DNA from: Lachnospiraceae bacterium RM5
GTDB lineage: Bacteria > Bacillota > Clostridia > Lachnospirales > Lachnospiraceae
Length of the DNA: 64,000 nt
Direction: 5' to 3'
NCBI GenBank assembly: GCA_900110975.1
Contig: FOFK01000005.1
Coordinates: forward strand, 97,901 to 161,900
In this document: piece after piece, positions 1 through 8,722 of the stretch
Layout: each line of letters begins with the position of its first letter
How positions within the stretch are numbered: position 1 is the stretch's first letter
Notes under the pieces: model-generated
Database searches by the model: none
Told to the model about the DNA's origin: nothing
Seen by the model: the letters and a program-made list of their open reading frames with translations, nothing else
Made by a program: the position numbers and the translations under genes

Positions 1-563
1 CCCTGAGTCATTCCTTTTATATCAGAACCATCCATAACAAGTGTATAGTCACCAGTTGTTGAATAATAATTATAAATTGCTTCAATTAATTTATCATAGG
101 AAGTTGAATCAACAGCTGTAGATTTAAACTTTGTTGAAACACCTGTTATACTTTTTGAAGGTGTTAAAGCATCTACATAACCTTTAAAATAATATTCTCT
201 AAACTTTGCTGTTGCAGCTGTAGTTGAAAGTGCTGTTGTTGTATTAGTAGCACCATCTGTTACAACATAATTTTTAAGTATATGTTCATATACATTATTT
301 GCAACATCTAAAGCCTCTCCACCAAGATAAGCCTCAACGTCATTTATTGCTTTTTCATTAGCATATAATGTTTTTTGATTTTTTCTGCTAACTACATTTG
401 CCTTATAGTTTGTTGCTGTTAATGTAAGAATCATTGTTCCTAATATTCCTACCATAAGCATTCCTATAAGTACTATAACTAAACTGTTTCCTCTATTATC
501 TTTACAAAAAGCTTTAAAAGAGGATTTAGAATTTTTTATTTTTAATTTATTATATAACATCAT
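1..563 (-). CDS. pilin-like membrane protein of the type IV pilus operon (3' part outside window)
   Basis: I read this frame directly; it stays open from an ATG-ATG pair at 558-563 to the left edge, so the protein is cut off after about 187 codons. A GGAGGG ribosome site lies just upstream. The N-terminus has a basic leader ending Asn-Arg-Gly, then NSLVIVLIGMLMVG and further hydrophobic residues, as in a prepilin-like protein cleaved after Gly. The usual Glu at mature position 5 is absent, which is typical of PilX/ComGG-like minor components rather than a major pilin. It follows the 574-1653 gene by 10 bp and is probably the next gene of the pilus operon. The remainder is Thr/Ser/Ala-rich with no recognised domain. 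Function as a minor pilin is inferred from position and N-terminus. Confidence 0.7.
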   Translation of the reverse strand, partial: MMLYNKLKIKNSKSSFKAFCKDNRGNSLVIVLIGMLMVGILGTMILTLTATNYKANVVSRKNQKTLYANEKAINDVEAYLGGEALDVANNVYEHILKNYVVTDGATNTTTALSTTAATAKFREYYFKGYVDALTPSKSITGVSTKFKSTAVDSTSYDKLIEAIYNYYSTTGDYTLVMDGSDIKGMTQ

Positions 564-573
564 AAACCCTCCT

Positions 574-1653
574 TTACTTTTCATTATTAACCTTAGATGT
601 TGTATATGTATCAATTACAGTTCCATCTTTTTTAAGTTTTACAGTTAAATCAAATAAAAATGTTACATCATTAATTGCAACGTATCTGTCTAAATCTGAT
701 GAACCGATATTAGTATATATTGTATATGGTATATCAGATGTTAATGTTACCATATTTAATTTTGTTGTTGGAATCACAGAACCACCAGCTGGTGTTGTAT
801 AGTTCAAAGTTACATTTTCAGGTTTTAATGAAACCCTTTCAGTTGCTGAACCATTTATAGTTGTCTGTGATATTAAATATAAACTAACATTATTTCTTCC
901 ATCAGGTAAATATGTATCCGGAATATTATTATTTATAATAAGTTTATCCCTGGCACTAAGTGCAGTATAGAATGCATAAATATCAGGAACTTTATTAATA
1001 TCCTTAAAATCTAATTTAACAATACTGTTTAAATCTTTAACCGATGATACACCACCGGATACAATTTTCTTATATTCAATCGAAATGCCAACAGTATATA
1101 CATCTGTTGACGTATTATAGTCAATATCAATAGTCGATTCTCTATATACACTTCCACCTTTAGCTATTTCAGCTGGTGTAAGTGCTGAATATAAAGCATC
1201 ATAAGTAGTGAATATATCCATAAATACTACACTTTTTTTATGATCAATGCTCTTTATGGATGGTATTCCATTGTTTACCCTATTATCACTCTTTTCCAAT
1301 TTAATATCTGCAGTATAGCCTGACTGATATCCTAACGCTGTAAGATCAAAATTATCTACCTTATAACCTTCATGTACTTTTCCAGAAGCATCTGTATTTG
1401 AATAAGATGATAATCCTGAAAATTTCATCTTTTGTAACTTTGTTATAGTTGAACCTTTAAATTCTTCCATAAGATCTTCTGAAATATTTTTTGCTGTCAA
1501 ACTCGCATTTGCCTTCTTATTAGTTGATGCTGCAGAATAGAAAGAATGCAAAAAAGGTGCTGATACAAGTGCAAGTATTGCAATTGTAATAATAAGTTCA
1601 ATTAAACTTATACCTCTGTTATCATTTTTTAAACTTTTAATTTTATATTGCAT
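574..1653 (-). CDS. minor prepilin-like protein (PilV/PilW type N-terminus)
   Basis: A 359-residue protein with a type IV prepilin signal: short basic leader ending in Asn-Arg-Gly, cleavage before Ile, then SLIELIITIAILALVSAPF with Glu at mature position 5. PilD would cleave and methylate it. The length is much larger than a major pilin, and the rest is a Ser/Thr-rich extracytoplasmic region without a domain I recognise, so it is probably a minor or tip pilin. The start is supported by GGGAG 8 bases upstream. It is part of the minus-strand pilus operon, separated from the PilO-like gene by 137 bp that contain a strong hairpin. Confidence 0.8.
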   Translation of the reverse strand: MQYKIKSLKNDNRGISLIELIITIAILALVSAPFLHSFYSAASTNKKANASLTAKNISEDLMEEFKGSTITKLQKMKFSGLSSYSNTDASGKVHEGYKVDNFDLTALGYQSGYTADIKLEKSDNRVNNGIPSIKSIDHKKSVVFMDIFTTYDALYSALTPAEIAKGGSVYRESTIDIDYNTSTDVYTVGISIEYKKIVSGGVSSVKDLNSIVKLDFKDINKVPDIYAFYTALSARDKLIINNNIPDTYLPDGRNNVSLYLISQTTINGSATERVSLKPENVTLNYTTPAGGSVIPTTKLNMVTLTSDIPYTIYTNIGSSDLDRYVAINDVTFLFDLTVKLKKDGTVIDTYTTSKVNNEK

Positions 1654-1748
1654 CTCACATTCTCCCTTCCAAATTATCTTCTCACTAAATTATAATTTGT
1701 TTCATAGGATTATTTTACATTTTTTATTTCATCTCTTAATATAGCATT

Positions 1749-1771
1749 GGTCTGCCGATATACGGCAGACC
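1749..1771 (-). other. perfect 9-bp hairpin between pilO-like gene and minor pilin gene
   Basis: GGTCTGCCG and CGGCAGACC flank a 5-base loop. It sits 20 bp after the pilO-like stop codon. No long T-run follows on the minus strand, so a full terminator is doubtful. It may instead protect or process the operon mRNA and lower expression of the downstream minor pilins. Confidence 0.6.
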
Positions 1772-1790
1772 TAACTGCATTAATTACTAA

Positions 1791-2570
1791 TTATTTTTGT
1801 TCATCTTGTGGTACTGAATTAGCATAGAAGATATTTGCTAATCCCTTTGAATAAGTTGGTATTGTAAAGGCATATGGTTCTCTGCCATTTCCAGTAACAG
1901 CATATTCTACGAATGTAGCTTCATATGCCATCTCATCAGCTAATACATCATATGTAAAAGATAAGCCCTTTAATACTTTTCTCTTTCCTGATGTATTTTC
2001 AATATTTCTTAAAGACTCAAGAGAATTTTCATATGTACCTTTACCTGTTAAAGTATAAACAATAGATTTACCTAAGTAAGTATCACTATCCTTCTCATCA
2101 GTAGAAACATTTGTTGAATCAACAACAGCAACTGTTGTTAATGAAGCTGGATCACCATTTTCATCTACAACCTTAGTATCATTACCAAACTGATATACTA
2201 ATGTAGATTCATCACCATCAAACTTTATTCCATCAAAAATTACATCATCATTTTCTGCAATTTTAATTGCATCACAAATTTCTGCTTCGTAAGAAAGGCC
2301 ACCATCAAATCTTGATAAAACTTTTTCAAATCTTTCATTATTTTCTTTAGTATCTTTCACTACTTTTTTAAGATTAGTATTTTTAGAATTATAATCATCT
2401 AATTCTGCCTGTTTCTCTGTGATTTTTGTTTTTAAATCATCATTCTTAGTTTTGTACTTTGAAAAAACCATAACATAAGAAAGAACTAAAGCAACTACAC
2501 CTATTATAATCACAATGTATCCAATAAGTACTGGATCAAAGGATTTTTTCTGATTCATATTTTCTTCCAT
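1791..2570 (-). CDS. PilO-like inner-membrane pilus assembly protein
   Basis: A 259-residue bitopic protein. A short cytoplasmic N-terminus is followed by one membrane helix at about residues 14-36 and a Lys/Glu/Asn-rich coiled coil at about 38-85. The extracytoplasmic domain ends in aromatic beta-strand-like segments. This matches the PilO role of partnering PilN in the alignment subcomplex that couples the PilM/PilC motor platform to the fibre. It lies 2 bp downstream of the pilM-pilN fusion, the usual PilMNO order. Sequence identity to named PilO families is not obvious by eye, so the call rests on topology and gene order. A GGATAAGTAATT stretch precedes the start. The first residues (MEEN) may be trimmed if translation begins at the Met five codons in. 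Confidence 0.65.
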   Translation of the reverse strand: MEENMNQKKSFDPVLIGYIVIIIGVVALVLSYVMVFSKYKTKNDDLKTKITEKQAELDDYNSKNTNLKKVVKDTKENNERFEKVLSRFDGGLSYEAEICDAIKIAENDDVIFDGIKFDGDESTLVYQFGNDTKVVDENGDPASLTTVAVVDSTNVSTDEKDSDTYLGKSIVYTLTGKGTYENSLESLRNIENTSGKRKVLKGLSFTYDVLADEMAYEATFVEYAVTGNGREPYAFTIPTYSKGLANIFYANSVPQDEQK

Positions 2571-2572
2571 AA

Positions 2573-4294
2573 TTACTTATCCTCCTTAGTTTCTGTTTCT
2601 TCAGATTTTTTATCATCATCTTTTACTTTCTTTTCATCAATCTTGAAGAAATCTGTATTTTTCTTAGCACTGTCTAAAGAATCATAATACATTTCATCTG
2701 TATATTCATCAAGGAATACATCACTACAAATCTTGAAACTAAGAGTTCCTTCATATACAGGAATTGTAACAACTCCATCTTCTTCACTTTCATTTAAGTT
2801 AGAAAATCCTTCAACTTTAACATCTGAAACATGAATATCATCTTTCAATGTAGATGTTAATCCAGCTAATAATTCAGGCTGTAAGAATAAAACTTTTAAA
2901 TCAACTTCACCATCAGTAATTTTTAACTCACTAACCTGCATATCAGATGGCATATTTTCTTCTAACAAATCAATAAGTTCAAGCATATAACCTGAATTTG
3001 CATTTGCAGCCCTGTCAAATGTTACAATATCTTTTAAATTTGTTTCAGATTCATCATAAGCTTTAAGAGCTTTATCTACTTTAGGCTTAACACTTGAAAT
3101 CTCTGATTCAATCTTATTAAGCTTAGTTGTATTTCTTTTATTTACTGCTATTGGCCATATACAAAGGCCTGCAGCAACTGCAATTAACAAAGCACCAACA
3201 CCAACATAAGCTATCATATTTCCTGCTGATGAACTGCTCTTTGATGCTGTAACAGCTCTAAGTGCTTTTGGTTCTAAATGAATAGGATCAAGAGAAGCAC
3301 CGAAGTTAGCCATGTAGTTTCTAAGAACAGAATTTGAAATCTTCATTCTGTTATATGGTTCTACATTTTTAAGCATTGTTAAACGCTCTGATGGAAGTCC
3401 TGTTTCATTATTAAAGAGAACATCCATTCCCATAACATCGGCACCTTCACCGATGATTACAACCTTTTCAATAGGTGTATCCGTATTTCTGCTTGAATAA
3501 TATTCAATAACACGGTTAATATTATTAATAAGATACTTAAGTGAGCCTGTTGTCTCATCTGCGTCAAGACTCTCTTTTACAATCTGTGCCTGTGATAAAA
3601 GTTCCAAAGCAACCTTTGAAGAAACTTTTCTACTTTCTGTAACAGCCTGTAAAAGCATTGACTCACCATAAGGTATGGTTCTTTGAAGTCTTAAGATATC
3701 ATCAACCATTACAGATGCAATAGTTGTATCCATACCTAACTGAACTACAAGTGTAGGTCTCTTGTCAATCTGAATTTTAATTAACTGTAATGTAGAGTTA
3801 CCGGAATAATCTACTGCTTTAACCTTCATACCAAGGTCTGTTGCAAGATTATAATAACCCTGTACCATTAAATCTGGTGCTGCATAAACCAAAACTCTGG
3901 TTTTCTGCTCTTCCTTTGTTTTAATTTCCTCAAGAACGGTATAAGAAAAAACATATTCATCAACATTGATTGGGAAGTATTCAGATGCATTTGCATTAAT
4001 AACTTCCTGAGTTTTTACTTTCTTTCCTCCAGGAAGAATAACCTCTTTTGAAGCAATTCTTGAAGATGAAAGTACGAATACTACTTCTTTCGATGATATT
4101 TGTTCCTGAGCCATAGCCTGTTTAATAGCTTGTGAAACAAGCATTGAGTTTCTGATGAAACCGTCTTCCACAGACTCTTCCGGTGTAAGAATTGAAACTG
4201 CACTATGAACTGTGATGGAATCTTTTCTTCTTTCAGATTCACATATCTTAATAAATTCATTTCCAATTTCAATGGTTAATGTTTTAGATGCCAT
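2573..4294 (-). CDS. PilM-PilN fusion protein, type IV pilus alignment complex
   Basis: A 573-residue protein. Residues 1 to about 340 are an actin-like ATPase of the PilM/FtsA fold (start ASKTLTIEIGNEFIKI, later VVIIGEGADVMG nucleotide-binding strand). One membrane helix at about 358-382 follows, then a coiled coil and a small extracytoplasmic domain like PilN. In most bacteria PilM is a cytoplasmic protein that binds the PilN N-terminal tail; here the two are covalently joined. The C-terminus is an acidic/lysine tail (DDDKKSEETETKEDK). It sits between pilD and the pilO-like gene with short spacings, so it belongs to the same operon. Likely inactive as a true ATPase, as PilM usually is a scaffold. 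Confidence 0.8.
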   Translation of the reverse strand: MASKTLTIEIGNEFIKICESERRKDSITVHSAVSILTPEESVEDGFIRNSMLVSQAIKQAMAQEQISSKEVVFVLSSSRIASKEVILPGGKKVKTQEVINANASEYFPINVDEYVFSYTVLEEIKTKEEQKTRVLVYAAPDLMVQGYYNLATDLGMKVKAVDYSGNSTLQLIKIQIDKRPTLVVQLGMDTTIASVMVDDILRLQRTIPYGESMLLQAVTESRKVSSKVALELLSQAQIVKESLDADETTGSLKYLINNINRVIEYYSSRNTDTPIEKVVIIGEGADVMGMDVLFNNETGLPSERLTMLKNVEPYNRMKISNSVLRNYMANFGASLDPIHLEPKALRAVTASKSSSSAGNMIAYVGVGALLIAVAAGLCIWPIAVNKRNTTKLNKIESEISSVKPKVDKALKAYDESETNLKDIVTFDRAANANSGYMLELIDLLEENMPSDMQVSELKITDGEVDLKVLFLQPELLAGLTSTLKDDIHVSDVKVEGFSNLNESEEDGVVTIPVYEGTLSFKICSDVFLDEYTDEMYYDSLDSAKKNTDFFKIDEKKVKDDDKKSEETETKEDK

Positions 4295-4317
4295 TTCCTA
4301 GCCTCCCTTAAAGTTTA

Positions 4318-5073
4318 TTAACGGATGTATGAATTTAAATACCAATTAATTATCTTATCACCCCATAACATTGTGATAAAAATACCTAATGATAAATACG
4401 GTCCCATAGCAAGCACACGATCTTTTTTCTGTACTTTCATTAATATAATATGAATTATAGAACCAAGAATACATCCTAATCCCAAAGAAAGAACAATGCC
4501 TTTCCAGCCTAATAATAATCCTGCGGCAGCCATAAGTTTAACATCACCGCCACCAATTCCTCTTCCTTTAGTTATTATAAAAATTAAATATAAAAAACCA
4601 CTTACCACTACAAATCCAATGATATAAACATACCAATGTTTTAAATCAGTAAGTAATCTTATAATGCCTAAAATGCCGATGAAAACATTAAAGGCAAATG
4701 GAATTTCAAAAGTCCTAAAATCAATCACACTTAGAGCTAATAAAGAAGAAAAACATAAACAATATAAGATACTTACTAAATTGAATCCTCTAATAAGAAT
4801 TATAATCGCATACCCGATTCCATTTAAGAATTCAATAAGTGGATACTGGGCAGATAACTTAGTTTTACAATATCTGCATTTACCACCAAGTATAAGAAAA
4901 CTAAATATTGGTACCAAATCATACCATTTAATATTCTTACCACAATTCATACAATGTGATCTTACTACTACTACACTTTCTTTCTTAGGTATTCTATATA
5001 TACATACATTTAAAAAACTACCTATAAATATTCCATATATAAAAGTGATAATAGCATATATTATATTTTCCAT
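4318..5073 (-). CDS. pilD: prepilin peptidase / N-methyltransferase
   Basis: A 251-residue polytopic membrane protein of the A24A aspartyl protease family. The N-terminal cytoplasmic loop carries the tetracysteine zinc motif (HCMNC near residue 40 and CRYC near 66). The two catalytic Asp motifs are visible as SVIDFRTFEIP and GIGGGDVKLM. It cleaves the Gly-Phe (or Gly-Ile) bond of the prepilins encoded alongside and methylates the new N-terminus. It lies 21 bp after the 5095-5526 pilin gene and before pilM-pilN. Length is normal for the bifunctional enzyme. Confidence 0.93.
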   Translation of the reverse strand: MENIIYAIITFIYGIFIGSFLNVCIYRIPKKESVVVVRSHCMNCGKNIKWYDLVPIFSFLILGGKCRYCKTKLSAQYPLIEFLNGIGYAIIILIRGFNLVSILYCLCFSSLLALSVIDFRTFEIPFAFNVFIGILGIIRLLTDLKHWYVYIIGFVVVSGFLYLIFIITKGRGIGGGDVKLMAAAGLLLGWKGIVLSLGLGCILGSIIHIILMKVQKKDRVLAMGPYLSLGIFITMLWGDKIINWYLNSYIR

Positions 5074-5094
5074 ATTATTAGTCCTTAAGTGTGA

Positions 5095-5526
5095 TTATTT
5101 TGTTACACTCATACTACCTATTGTAACTACAATCTTGTATCCCTGTTCAACATTAGGACCCCTTCTTGTAATAAGAGCATAGGCATATGAATTATCTTCT
5201 TTTGATGCAGTATGTGCTGTAACAACCTCATTGATATATCTATCAAAAACTGTATTTCTAGGCGAAGTATAATATGTTAAAGATGGATCCCAGTCTACTC
5301 TAAGTGTAACATCCGGATCATCAATCAATGTACCAACCTCAGACTCATAATCAGTTATACAGTTGTGAAGCTGATAAGCTGTTTCTTCTGCATTCTTTTC
5401 ATCCGTTCTTTTTTTAGACTTACCAAGATACTTTGTTAAATTTGGTGCTATAATGGCTATCAAAATAGCCATTATAGCAATCACAATAATTATCTCAATA
5501 AGTGAAAAACCATTGTTTTTTTTCAT
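5095..5526 (-). CDS. type IV pilin-like protein
   Basis: A 143-residue prepilin with leader MKKNNG, cleavage before Phe, then FSLIEIIIVIAIMAIL with Glu5. The first 45 residues are almost the same as in the neighbouring pilin, while the globular domains diverge, which indicates a tandem duplication followed by specialisation. It lies 10 bp downstream of the 5537-5947 gene and is co-transcribed with it and with pilD. It could be a second major subunit or an abundant minor one. Confidence 0.85.
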   Translation of the reverse strand: MKKNNGFSLIEIIIVIAIMAILIAIIAPNLTKYLGKSKKRTDEKNAEETAYQLHNCITDYESEVGTLIDDPDVTLRVDWDPSLTYYTSPRNTVFDRYINEVVTAHTASKEDNSYAYALITRRGPNVEQGYKIVVTIGSMSVTK

Positions 5527-5536
5527 ATTTTACATA

Positions 5537-5947
5537 TTATCTCTTTGTAGACTGTTTACCAACAGTAACTGTTATTGTGTATTTTCCACCTGATTTTGCA
5601 ATTGTAGCAGTCGCATAAGAACTGTCTTCTTTACTCTGTGTACTATTAGTAATATTCTCATTTAAAATATCCTGGAATGCTGTATTAGCAGCATATACAG
5701 CTCCTGAAGAATTCCATGTTACAGTAATTGTACCAGTTGTAAGTTCACCATTATCTGTTTCATAATCTGTAATAGCTGTCTGGATCTGCTGTGCAATTTC
5801 ATCTGCATTCTTAGCATCTGTTTTAGATTTTGACTTTCCAAGATACTTTGTTAAGTTTGGTGCGATAATAGCTACTAAGATAGCCATAATAGCGATAACG
5901 ATAATAAGTTCGATTAATGAGAAACCTTTGTTGTTCATTTTTTTCAT
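5537..5947 (-). CDS. probable major type IV pilin
   Basis: A 136-residue prepilin: leader MKKMNNKG, cleavage before Phe, then FSLIELIIVIAIMAILVAII, Glu5 present. The globular part is short and Thr/Ser-rich, as in Gram-positive type IV pilins. A good ribosome site (AAAGGAGACATGT) precedes the start. The 100-bp gap to pilC contains a hairpin, so this gene may be made in excess of the motor genes through RNA processing or its own promoter. That, with first position among the pilins, makes it the best candidate for the major subunit; this ranking is inference. Confidence 0.85.
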   Translation of the reverse strand: MKKMNNKGFSLIELIIVIAIMAILVAIIAPNLTKYLGKSKSKTDAKNADEIAQQIQTAITDYETDNGELTTGTITVTWNSSGAVYAANTAFQDILNENITNSTQSKEDSSYATATIAKSGGKYTITVTVGKQSTKR

Positions 5948-5994
5948 AATACATGTCTCCTTTACATTTTACATTTTTTATTTTTTCTATATAA

Positions 5995-6024
5995 AACAAA
6001 TCTATTGGTATGAATAAATTTGTT
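5995..6024 (-). terminator. hairpin between pilC and the first pilin gene
   Basis: AACAAATCTATT and AATAAATTTGTT form a 12-bp arm pair around a 6-base loop; the only non-Watson-Crick position is a G-U pair on the minus-strand RNA. An AT-rich run follows. It may terminate part of the pilBTC transcript or mark a processing site that uncouples pilin mRNA from motor mRNA. Confidence 0.4.
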
Positions 6025-6047
6025 ATATATCTTAATGAATATGGATT

Positions 6048-7274
6048 CTATAAATCCTGTCCAGCGATATCGTACATACCAAACATAGGTATAAGAACCG
6101 CCATAATAATTGTACCAACAATAGCTGTCATAACAACGATAATGAGAGGTTCAATCAAAGCTGTAACTGACTGAGTAGTAACTTCTACTTCTTCTTCGTA
6201 ATATGAAGCTGCTGTATTTAACATATCTTCCATATTACCTGTCTCTTCACCGATACCTATCATATGAACTATCATATGAGGAAATACGGTATTTGTAAGA
6301 GGTTCTGATAAAGGTCTACCTTGTGCAACCTTCTCTCTTGCATTCATAGTAACATCTCTGAATCTGATATTCTTCATAGTCTTAGCTGTAATCTCTAATG
6401 CATCAATCATTGTAAGACCGGAAGCTGTAAGTGTAGATAAAGTTCTTGCAAACTGCGCTGCTGCATTCTTAGTAGTTAACGCACCAAAAATCGGCATCTT
6501 TATAGCTATGTCAGCAAAGAAGTATTTACCCATCGTAGTACTTTTAAATATCTTAATACCAACAACAATTGCTGCAATTATCGCAATTAAAACATACCAC
6601 CTAGCGACTATAAAATCAGAACAAGCAACCAATGCTCTTGTAATAGCCGGTAATGTCTGACCCATGTCAGCATACATATCCGAGAACGTTGGAATAACCA
6701 TTACCATCATAACTATAACTACCGCTACAACGATAACCATAAGTGCTATAGGATAGATAAGAGCTTTCTTAACAAGTCCTGCAAGTCTGTTACTCTTTTC
6801 AAACTGTACACCAACTCTATCAAACGCTGTCTCTAAGTTACCCGAAGCTTCACCGGCTTCAACCATGCTTATCATAATCTTAGGGAAGATTGATTCACCC
6901 TGTCTCTTAAGACCTGATGCTAAGCTTTCACCTTTCTTAACTGTAGTAGCTGTATCAATGATAGCAGCTTTAAGTGTTGGATTCTCAGTCTGATCTGAAA
7001 GCATCTCCAAAGCATCGATGATTGTAACACCTGCTGTAGTAATACTAACAAACTGTCTACAAAATACACTTAAGTCTCTTGCTGTAACTTTCTTCTTAAA
7101 TAAGTTATCAAGATTAAGATCTTTGTCAAAGATACCTTCCTCTTTAACATTCTCAATCATACTGTAACCTTCACGTCTCAGCATCTCTATTGCGATACCT
7201 TTATCATCTGCTTCGATGGTATCGGTTATCTTTTCACCTGACTGGCTGAGAGCCGTATATTTGAAATTTGGCAT
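6048..7274 (-). CDS. pilC: type IV pilus inner-membrane platform protein
   Basis: A 408-residue GspF/PilC family protein with two repeated cytoplasmic T2SSF domains. Membrane helices lie at about 170-197, 222-243 and 375-400. The conserved FCRQFVSITTAGVTIIDALE and FARTLSTLTASGLTMIDALE segments mark the two repeats. It is the platform on which PilB and PilT act. Standard length. It follows pilT after a 286-bp AT-rich gap, so it may have a promoter of its own. Confidence 0.93.
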   Translation of the reverse strand: MPNFKYTALSQSGEKITDTIEADDKGIAIEMLRREGYSMIENVKEEGIFDKDLNLDNLFKKKVTARDLSVFCRQFVSITTAGVTIIDALEMLSDQTENPTLKAAIIDTATTVKKGESLASGLKRQGESIFPKIMISMVEAGEASGNLETAFDRVGVQFEKSNRLAGLVKKALIYPIALMVIVVAVVIVMMVMVIPTFSDMYADMGQTLPAITRALVACSDFIVARWYVLIAIIAAIVVGIKIFKSTTMGKYFFADIAIKMPIFGALTTKNAAAQFARTLSTLTASGLTMIDALEITAKTMKNIRFRDVTMNAREKVAQGRPLSEPLTNTVFPHMIVHMIGIGEETGNMEDMLNTAASYYEEEVEVTTQSVTALIEPLIIVVMTAIVGTIIMAVLIPMFGMYDIAGQDL

Positions 7275-7560
7275 TTCTGCTCTCCTCTCTTCATTTATCT
7301 GTCATATGCATTTTCACTAAATAAATGATAGCATACTTTAAAAAATTTTACCATATTTTTTACAACTGTTAACATTTTGTTAATAATTTACATATTATTT
7401 TTGATATTAAAATGAATTTTATGCATATTTTTCAACAATATCATGAAATATTTATGTTTACAATTTCAATAATGTATATAGTTTATTTACAAAAAATTCA
7501 TTTTTCATATTATTTCAACATATATTTTTTTACCTTTAGATATTTATAAATTTTCAAAAC
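7275..7560 (-). promoter_or_regulatory. AT-rich gap upstream of pilC
   Basis: No open frame of interest is present. The stretch is very AT-rich and immediately precedes the pilC ribosome site, so a secondary promoter for pilC-pilins is plausible, but I see no clear -35/-10 pair. Confidence 0.3.
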
Positions 7561-8625
7561 TTACATAAGTCCTCTTAATCTCTTATCCATATTTACAATA
7601 TCCTGAGAATAGTTAAGACAATTTGCACCTGATATAATTCCTCTTCTATATAAATCATATAATGCATCATCCATTGTAACCATTCCAAGTTTCTTATTTG
7701 TCTGGATCATTGACTGAATCTGATATGTCTTACCTTCACGGATAAGGTTTTTAATAGCCGGATTTGTAATCATAACCTCAAATGCAGCTACTCGTTTCTT
7801 ATGATCCGCTGTTGGTAAAAGCTGCTGTGAAATAACCGCTTCAAGTACCATTGATAACTGTACACGAATCTGTTGTTGCTGATGAACAGGGAAAACGTCA
7901 ATGATACGGTCAATAGTTGCTGAAGCTCCAATTGTATGAAGTGTTGAGAAAACCAAATGTCCTGTTTCTGCTGCTGTTACCGCAATTGAAATAGTTTCAA
8001 AGTCTCTCATTTCTCCTACAAGAATAACATCCGGATCTTCACGGAGTGCAGCTCTAAGCGCATTATTGTATGACATTGAATCAAGTCCTATTTCTCTTTG
8101 ATTTACCATAGCTTTTTTATGCTTATGCATATATTCGATAGGATCTTCAAGTGTAATAATGTGAGCTGAAGAATTTGTATTTACAAGATTTATAATAGAA
8201 GCAAGTGTTGTAGACTTACCAGAACCTGTAGGTCCTGTAACAAGTACCAAACCTCTTTTTCTCTTATGTAAATCCTGAACCGCCCGAGGAACACCAAGGT
8301 CATTTGGATTAGGAATCTCTGTTCCTACAACTCTGAGTGCAGCTGCCATAGAACCTCTTTGTCTGAATACGTTTACACGGTAACGTCCAACCTCAGGTAC
8401 TGAAATAGAAAAGTCAACCTCTCCTTTCTCGGCATATATATCTTTTCTTCTTTTATCAAGAATACTACCGATGATAACATCACAATCCTCAGGCATGAGT
8501 CTTGGATATTCCATATTTACGAGTTCACCATTAACTCTCATCTTAGGTGGAACACCTACAGTTAAGTGAACATCGGATGCATTAAACCCTGCTGCTACCT
8601 TTAAAATTTCGCCTATAGTAATCAA
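7561..8625 (-). CDS. pilT: twitching motility retraction ATPase
   Basis: A 354-residue secretion ATPase of the PilT subfamily. Walker A GPTGSGKST lies at about 131-139. The Asp box is ITLEDPIEYMH, Walker B is DPDVILVGEMRD, and the His box is GHLVFSTLHT. The C-terminal AIRAGK-like retraction motif appears as IREGKTYQI. Its presence predicts that these pili retract and support twitching or DNA uptake, not only adhesion. It lies 97 bp downstream of pilB. Confidence 0.94.
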   Translation of the reverse strand: MITIGEILKVAAGFNASDVHLTVGVPPKMRVNGELVNMEYPRLMPEDCDVIIGSILDKRRKDIYAEKGEVDFSISVPEVGRYRVNVFRQRGSMAAALRVVGTEIPNPNDLGVPRAVQDLHKRKRGLVLVTGPTGSGKSTTLASIINLVNTNSSAHIITLEDPIEYMHKHKKAMVNQREIGLDSMSYNNALRAALREDPDVILVGEMRDFETISIAVTAAETGHLVFSTLHTIGASATIDRIIDVFPVHQQQQIRVQLSMVLEAVISQQLLPTADHKKRVAAFEVMITNPAIKNLIREGKTYQIQSMIQTNKKLGMVTMDDALYDLYRRGIISGANCLNYSQDIVNMDKRLRGLM

Positions 8626-8722
8626 TGTCGTAAACCTCCTGCTTTTATAATTTTTGCCTGTTATTTATTTTTTCTTCTTATTAATAATAATCATTCAAAC
8701 TAATATATATTTACAAACCATC

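Noticed and set aside
4664..5182. 172-codon plus-strand open frame
   Set aside because: Antisense shadow of pilD and pilin genes.
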